A stretch of 64,000 nt of DNA from Archaeoglobaceae archaeon (GTDB taxonomy: Archaea > Halobacteriota > Archaeoglobi > Archaeoglobales > Archaeoglobaceae). The stretch is from NCBI GenBank assembly GCA_026985525.1, contig JALSQI010000076.1, forward strand, positions 1-64,000. Reading direction: 5' to 3'. The position numbers and the translations under genes are program-made. Shown piece after piece: positions 60,154 through 64,000 of this stretch. Position 1 is the stretch's first letter, and each line of letters opens with the position of its first letter. A model generated the notes under the pieces. That model searched no databases. It was not told where the DNA came from and saw nothing but the letters and a program-made list of their open reading frames with translations.

Positions 60154-60849
60154 TTAGATTCCAAGGTCAATTACTGGTTTTCCACCCGGCTTTCCCACGA
60201 CGAATACGTGATCTTCAATAGTAGTTATAGTGCCTTTTTCACCCTCAATAGTAACCAAGTTCGGTGCCGATCCCCTTACGACCTTGTACTCCTTTATGTG
60301 CCCAATCTCTCCAGCGTGTGTACCTCCAACAATCATGACTAAAGCTCCTTCCTCAAACTTTAAGTGGTCAACTATCTCTTTTTCCGGAATTCTTAGCAAT
60401 ACGCTATCCTTAGTTTTGTAGCTGTTGTCAGCCAGAATGTTCGTTCCGTCGAAGAGATTTAACTGGATTTTTCCACCTCTAACTACCGTCTTGTTCTTTA
60501 TTTTGTAGAGCTTCAGATTTCCATCCTCAACTTCTTTTGGTATGTACCTACCTTTTTCATCGAACAACATTCTGTACGTTTTGTTCAGCTTTGGAATCGA
60601 TATGACGTCAAATAAGCCAACGGGGAACTTGTAATCCTTTCTAACTCTTCCATCCACGAGTATCTCCCCAGAAGCAATTATTCTCCTCGCCTCTCTAGCG
60701 TTATCGGCAAGCTTTAGTAAATCTCTAACTACTACCAACAGAGGTACTGCGTTTTTGTTGTGTGGCCCAGGTGAAGTCTTAACTATCCACTTCGCAATTT
60801 TTCTCGGAACTTTTATCGTCTTAGGTGCGGAAAGCCTTTTCTGATGCAT
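60154..60849 (-). CDS. rps4e: Small subunit ribosomal protein S4e
   Basis: Archaeal and eukaryotic S4e, 231 residues. An S4-type RNA-binding region (KLADNAREARRIIASGEILV, near 50-70), a central domain and a C-terminal KOW motif (GALVMIVGGTHAGEIGHIKE) are present. The N-terminus MHQKRLSAPKTIKVPRKIAK lacks the usual second-residue glycine variants but is otherwise standard. It lies between L24 and L5. Confidence 0.97.
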   Translation of the reverse strand: MHQKRLSAPKTIKVPRKIAKWIVKTSPGPHNKNAVPLLVVVRDLLKLADNAREARRIIASGEILVDGRVRKDYKFPVGLFDVISIPKLNKTYRMLFDEKGRYIPKEVEDGNLKLYKIKNKTVVRGGKIQLNLFDGTNILADNSYKTKDSVLLRIPEKEIVDHLKFEEGALVMIVGGTHAGEIGHIKEYKVVRGSAPNLVTIEGEKGTITTIEDHVFVVGKPGGKPVIDLGI

Positions 60850-60854
60850 TTAAA

Positions 60855-61208
60855 TCACTTCCTTTCAAGTATTTTCTTTCTAACTTCGTCAACTTCCTTG
60901 AATTCCAATATCATAACATTCGAGGGGTGAATTGGTACGGCTACTTCTGTACCGTCAACTTTCTTCGTTGTAGCACCATCAACCATTATCCTGTAGTTTT
61001 TCATGTCAACTTCGAGGACTCTACCTTCGTGTCCCGCAAATTTACCCCTCATTATCCTTACCTTATCTCCTTTTCTAACTCTCACGGCTCTCTTACCATA
61101 TTTCTCCCTCAACTTTTTGCAGAGAGTAGCGTGAAGCAATTTATGCCTTTGATGTAGTTTTGCTGTGTAAATTTTTTTCCTCTGCTTCCTCGGCTGTTTC
61201 GAAACCAT
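60855..61208 (-). CDS. rpl24: Large subunit ribosomal protein L24
   Basis: Archaeal L24, 117 residues, an early assembly protein. The basic N-terminus [20 protein letters not shown] is followed by a KOW motif in [31 protein letters not shown] precedes the ATG at 61208. Confidence 0.97.
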   Translation of the reverse strand: MVSKQPRKQRKKIYTAKLHQRHKLLHATLCKKLREKYGKRAVRVRKGDKVRIMRGKFAGHEGRVLEVDMKNYRIMVDGATTKKVDGTEVAVPIHPSNVMILEFKEVDEVRKKILERK

Positions 61209-61217
61209 ATCAACACC

Positions 61218-61616
61218 TCACACTATTGCTGATGCGAGAGAACCTATTTTGCTGAACCTCTCAGCTGCCTCCCTCGCAACTACGCCTCTAATTTCCGAAC
61301 CTTTTGGATTGCCTTTTGGATCAGTTATAACTGCTGCGTTATCTTCAAACTTAACCCTCGTTCCATCAGGCCTGCGGTACTCTTTTCTCTGCCTGATTAT
61401 TACGGCGTAGTGGACTTGCTTTCTTATTTCTGGAGTGCCTTTTTTGACTGTAACTATGACTATATCTCCAACTCCTGCAGCAGGATACCTTCTCCTAACT
61501 CCTCTATAACCCTTAACCGCTATTATTTCAACTTCCCTTGCACCAGTGTTATCGGCACAAACGAGTCTCGCTCCAGTAGGAAGGGCTTTCGGAATTTTAG
61601 ACTTTATACTCTTCAT
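61218..61616 (-). CDS. rpl14: Large subunit ribosomal protein L14
   Basis: Archaeal L14, 132 residues. [20 protein letters not shown] and [19 protein letters not shown] are the conserved rRNA-binding strands, and [10 protein letters not shown]-type [20 protein letters not shown] follows. It overlaps the end of rps17 by four bases. Confidence 0.98.
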   Translation of the reverse strand: MKSIKSKIPKALPTGARLVCADNTGAREVEIIAVKGYRGVRRRYPAAGVGDIVIVTVKKGTPEIRKQVHYAVIIRQRKEYRRPDGTRVKFEDNAAVITDPKGNPKGSEIRGVVAREAAERFSKIGSLASAIV

Positions 61617-61945
61617 ACTTCCTCAGCCTCCTCCAGTTTTTCAACGATGACGAAGCTTTTAGTCTTGCTTATAGGCCTACACTCAGCTACGAGGACGATA
61701 TCACCCGGTTTAGCGTTTATACACTTTGGATTGTGAGCGTGAAGTGTGCTCCTCTTTTTCAAGTACCTCTCGTATTTCGGTACGTAACGCAACATCTCCC
61801 TTACTATCACTGCCGACTTTTCGTAAGTCTTCACGACTTTTCCTCTGAATACCTGTCCTCTTACTGGTAGATTTCCATGAAAAGGACAGTTTTTATCGTC
61901 ACACTCCCTTTCAGGAGGTTTTACGTCCAAACCTATATCCCTCAT
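61613..61945 (-). CDS. rps17: Small subunit ribosomal protein S17
   Basis: Archaeal S17, 110 residues. [20 protein letters not shown] is the archaeal-specific N-terminus with a pair of cysteines, followed by the OB fold with [20 protein letters not shown] and [30 protein letters not shown] supports the ATG at 61945 rather than the in-frame TTG upstream. Confidence 0.97.
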   Translation of the reverse strand: MRDIGLDVKPPERECDDKNCPFHGNLPVRGQVFRGKVVKTYEKSAVIVREMLRYVPKYERYLKKRSTLHAHNPKCINAKPGDIVLVAECRPISKTKSFVIVEKLEEAEEV

Positions 61946-61956
61946 ACCTATCACCT

Positions 61957-62280
61957 TTAACAATTTTTAACGAATTTTGATCTTTTTATAAGCATAATTC
62001 CTTTCTTTATTCTTTCCTCCGGCCTATACGCTATAAGATTACCACTAACTTTGAGCAACCACTTACCGTACTTTACTTTGAAAGCTCTGCCCTTCTTCTC
62101 AATTACTTTAACGCCTCTATCCGTCTTAATCTTGAGAGTTTTCATAGTTTCATCCACTACGACACCTTTTATTCCCAATTCACATGGATTCGGACTTTCA
62201 ACAACTTCTACTTCCATCCCTATCCACTCGTCAGCTATAACCAAGGCCGGAGAGTTTTTCAACACTTCACCTATTAGCAC
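61957..62280 (-). CDS. rnp1: Ribonuclease P protein component 1 (Rpp29/Pop4)
   Basis: Protein subunit of archaeal RNase P, which matures tRNA 5' ends. The 107-residue protein has the Sm-like barrel: [20 protein letters not shown], then [20 protein letters not shown] and the RxFKV strand. The start is a GTG that overlaps the end of rpl29 by seven bases. Its place between L29 and S17 is standard in archaea. Confidence 0.95.
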   Translation of the reverse strand: MLIGEVLKNSPALVIADEWIGMEVEVVESPNPCELGIKGVVVDETMKTLKIKTDRGVKVIEKKGRAFKVKYGKWLLKVSGNLIAYRPEERIKKGIMLIKRSKFVKNC

Positions 62281-62471
62281 TTGTAACCCTCTTCTGCGAG
62301 AGAGAGCTTTATTCTGGCTATGTCCTTTTTTATAGCTCTCATTCTCCCCGGATTTTCTAAGGCTCCACCACTCCTCGAAAGCGTTCTGAGTTTGAGAAGT
62401 TCCATTTCGAGTTCTCTGAGTTTTTTAATTTTTTCCTCCCTGCTCATTTCCCTGATTTCCTTCATCTTCAT
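62274..62471 (-). CDS. rpl29: Large subunit ribosomal protein L29
   Basis: Archaeal L29, about 65 residues of two helices: EIREMSREEKIKKLRELEME and LENPGRMRAIKKDIARIKL. GAGGTG six bases before the ATG at 62471 fixes the start; the longer frame extends into rps3 and is not needed. Confidence 0.96.
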   Translation of the reverse strand: MKMKEIREMSREEKIKKLRELEMELLKLRTLSRSGGALENPGRMRAIKKDIARIKLSLAEEGYKC

Positions 62472-62481
62472 AACCCACACC

Positions 62482-63132
62482 TCACTCGTTCTCTTTACTT
62501 TCCTCACTTTCAACGACTTCTGTTTCAACAGCTTCAGTTTTCACATCTTTAACTTCAAATTCGTCTGGCAGAGTTACGTCAGGAGGTATTATTTTGACAG
62601 TAACTCCAAGAACTCCGAGTTTCTTTATTGCTATGTCAAATCCAGTTTTAACCATACTGCAAGCGGGCTCTCCCGTATGAACCATCGTACCAGCCAAGAA
62701 CTTTTCAGTTCTCGCTCTTTCACTCGTAAGCTTACCGCTTATTATTATCTCGCATCCCTTAGCCCCAGCGTCCATTATCCTGTAAAGGAATCTGTACCCC
62801 GCCTTTCTAAAGTACCATCCCCTTTCAAGAGCTCTTGCTAACAGAGATGCCATGAGTTGAGCGTTAAATTCTGGTTTTTCTATTTCATCAACGCTTACCT
62901 GTGGGTTTTCAAGACCGAACTCCTTTAACTTTTCAGTTAAAGCCTTAATTTTCCTACCACCTTTACCTATTACAAGCCCCGGTCTCTCGACGAATAGGGT
63001 TACCTGAGTTCCAAGAGGCGTCCTCATTATATCAACACCGCCAAAGCCTGCGTTTCTGATTTCCTTCTGCATCCATTCCTTGACTTTCATTTTCTTTATC
63101 CTGTCTTCTACAAATTTTCTCTCAACTACCAT
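62482..63132 (-). CDS. rps3: Small subunit ribosomal protein S3
   Basis: S3 of the 30S subunit, 216 residues, at the mRNA entry site. The KH domain is visible in RTPLGTQVTLFVERPGLVIG followed by KGGRKIKALTEKL, and the C-terminal domain in GAKGCEIIISGKLTSERART. An acidic tail of about 20 residues closes the protein. Confidence 0.98.
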   Translation of the reverse strand: MVVERKFVEDRIKKMKVKEWMQKEIRNAGFGGVDIMRTPLGTQVTLFVERPGLVIGKGGRKIKALTEKLKEFGLENPQVSVDEIEKPEFNAQLMASLLARALERGWYFRKAGYRFLYRIMDAGAKGCEIIISGKLTSERARTEKFLAGTMVHTGEPACSMVKTGFDIAIKKLGVLGVTVKIIPPDVTLPDEFEVKDVKTEAVETEVVESEESKENE

Positions 63133-63144
63133 CTAAGCACCCCT

Positions 63145-63612
63145 TTACTCCCCTCTAAGCTCTGCCACGAATTCAACAGTCGTATAAACTTTATATCTTG
63201 GAGTGGCTCTTCCAAAAGCTCTCGGCATGTACCTCTTCAGCTTTCTACCCATCTTAGCCTGAGCGTGAGTAATAACCAAGTCTTCCTTGTCGAGCCCCTT
63301 GTAATCAGCATTAGCTTCGAGGTTTTTCAAAACTTTAAGTATGTACTTAGCAGCTTTCTGGGGGTATCTGCCGGCATACCAGCCTTCAAGTCCACTTCTG
63401 TGAGGTACTTTTTTCTTGTGTTTCCTGAAAGGTACCGCTCTTTTCATAGCTATTACGTCCTCTAAGTACTTCTTAGCTTCCTCGATTTTCTTACCTTTCA
63501 ATTCTCTACAGATTTCCATTGCATGTTTGAAGCTTATAGGCATCTCATATCCCATAGCCCTAACAGCCTTATCCATGTTTTCGGGAGTGTAAGCATACTT
63601 AACACGAGCCAT
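63145..63612 (-). CDS. rpl22: Large subunit ribosomal protein L22
   Basis: Archaeal L22, 155 residues, lining the exit tunnel. PISFKHAMEICRELKGKKIE begins the conserved core and QAKMGRKLKRYMPRAFGRAT gives the extended basic loop. It lies nine bases after rps19. Confidence 0.98.
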   Translation of the reverse strand: MARVKYAYTPENMDKAVRAMGYEMPISFKHAMEICRELKGKKIEEAKKYLEDVIAMKRAVPFRKHKKKVPHRSGLEGWYAGRYPQKAAKYILKVLKNLEANADYKGLDKEDLVITHAQAKMGRKLKRYMPRAFGRATPRYKVYTTVEFVAELRGE

Positions 63613-63621
63613 TCAACCACC

Positions 63622-64000
63622 TCACTTGAGTGGAACAAACTTGCTGCTTCTCGTAGCTCCTACACCCGGACCGGAGTGCTTCTCGAACTTCCTCGTTAAG
63701 GCAAATTCACCTAATCTATGCCCTATCATCTCCGGCTTTATATCGACTTTAATGAAGTCTTTGCCATTGTGAACGTAAACAGTTTTACCAACCATTTCTG
63801 GCAGAATAACCATATCCCTACAGTGGGTTCTCGCTGTACCCTTCTTTCTAAGCTTTCTAAGCAGTTTCTCTTCCTGCTCAGTAAAACCTCTTTTTATCTT
63901 TCTCCTCTCTCTCGCAGGTAAAAGCTCAGCTATTTGCTCAAGACTCATCTGCTTCAGCTCTTCTATAGAGTAACCTCTATACCTGAACTCTTTCGGTCTT
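63622..64000 (-). CDS. rps19: Small subunit ribosomal protein S19, partial (5' end outside window)
   Basis: Archaeal S19 cut by the right edge of the window. An internal ATG at 63948 is not the start: the same frame continues to the edge as [17 protein letters not shown], the normal archaeal N-terminal region. The core [20 protein letters not shown] and the C-terminal [16 protein letters not shown] are complete. At least 125 codons are present. The rest of the S10 operon (S10, L3, L4, L23, L2) would lie to the right. Confidence 0.97.
   Translation of the reverse strand, partial: RPKEFRYRGYSIEELKQMSLEQIAELLPARERRKIKRGFTEQEEKLLRKLRKKGTARTHCRDMVILPEMVGKTVYVHNGKDFIKVDIKPEMIGHRLGEFALTRKFEKHSGPGVGATRSSKFVPLK

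Noticed and set aside
63622-63948. Rps19 start at the ATG at 63948
   Set aside because: The frame stays open to the window edge with the conserved N-terminal residues KEFRYRGYS, so the gene is longer and truncated by the window.
1-64000. CRISPR arrays, intact insertion sequences and rRNA genes
   Set aside because: No regularly spaced repeats, no transposase with recognisable catalytic motifs and no rRNA sequence were seen on either strand.

Overview
The window is chromosomal DNA of a hyperthermophilic euryarchaeon, most likely a member of the Archaeoglobales (Archaeoglobus, Ferroglobus or Geoglobus). The evidence is archaeal-only machinery (S19e, L39e, L31e, L18a, aIF6, prefoldin, Rnp1, Bud32, TmcA, RPA, archaeal CoaD), the tetrahydromethanopterin enzyme Mch, a bacterial-type DNA gyrase A subunit, an archaeal translin, a branched-chain polyamine synthase, mannosylglycerate genes and PGF-CTERM tails. 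The base composition is moderately AT-rich. Genus assignment is inference; no rRNA gene is present.

Layout. 1-1.6 kb: the mannosylglycerate pair (synthase plus a truncated phosphatase, minus strand). 1.7-5.6 kb: a translation and secretion operon (CRM protein, S19e, PDCD5, L39e, L31e, aIF6, L18a, prefoldin alpha, FtsY). 5.6-8.1 kb: minus-strand radical SAM protein, L10e, a Yip1-type membrane protein and a Cys-rich unknown. 8.2-10.9 kb: a ribbon-helix-helix regulator with a candidate operator, tRNA-Lys(CTT), BtpA, translin and a LysE-type exporter. 11-16.8 kb: a long minus-strand run (branched-chain amino-acid ABC ATPases and binding protein without permeases, a membrane protein, CoaD, DUF84 NTPase, SplB-like radical SAM, triosephosphate isomerase). 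16.9-21.4 kb: rhodanese, two TatA/B-like proteins, a CBS-domain regulator with a GYPECC-motif protein, Nog1 GTPase and a nitrilase-type amidase. 21.5-32.5 kb: CobN, two lipoproteins, QueD-like, a presenilin-type protease, GyrA, Bud32, Prs and YkgJ.

32.5-35.3 kb is the only accessory region. It is about 2.7 kb of decayed DNA: a frameshifted zinc ribbon, a broken Ntn-hydrolase-like gene, a PIN-toxin remnant, a VapB gene followed by a VapC gene with a frameshift at an A8 run, and a degenerate tyrosine-recombinase-like gene beside a CAT-anticodon tRNA (probably tRNA-Ile2).

35.4-53 kb is again housekeeping: RPA and its partner, aminotransferase, GltX, a ThiF-like protein, Mch, ArsR regulator, tRNA-Ser(GGA), a PGF-CTERM surface protein, ThrC, AroC, AdoMet decarboxylase plus BpsA behind a structured leader, Mrp ATPase, TmcA and PdxST. 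52.7-64 kb is the S10/spc ribosomal cluster read on the minus strand, from S19 (cut by the window edge) to SecY, an Oxa1/YidC-like DUF106 protein and cytidylate kinase.

No CRISPR array, intact transposase, rRNA gene or clear replication origin was seen. The most interesting signals are small: two candidate operators flanking divergent promoters, the structured leader and overlapping short ORF before AdoMet decarboxylase, PGF-CTERM tails including one on an ABC binding protein, and the clustered frameshifts in the decayed island.
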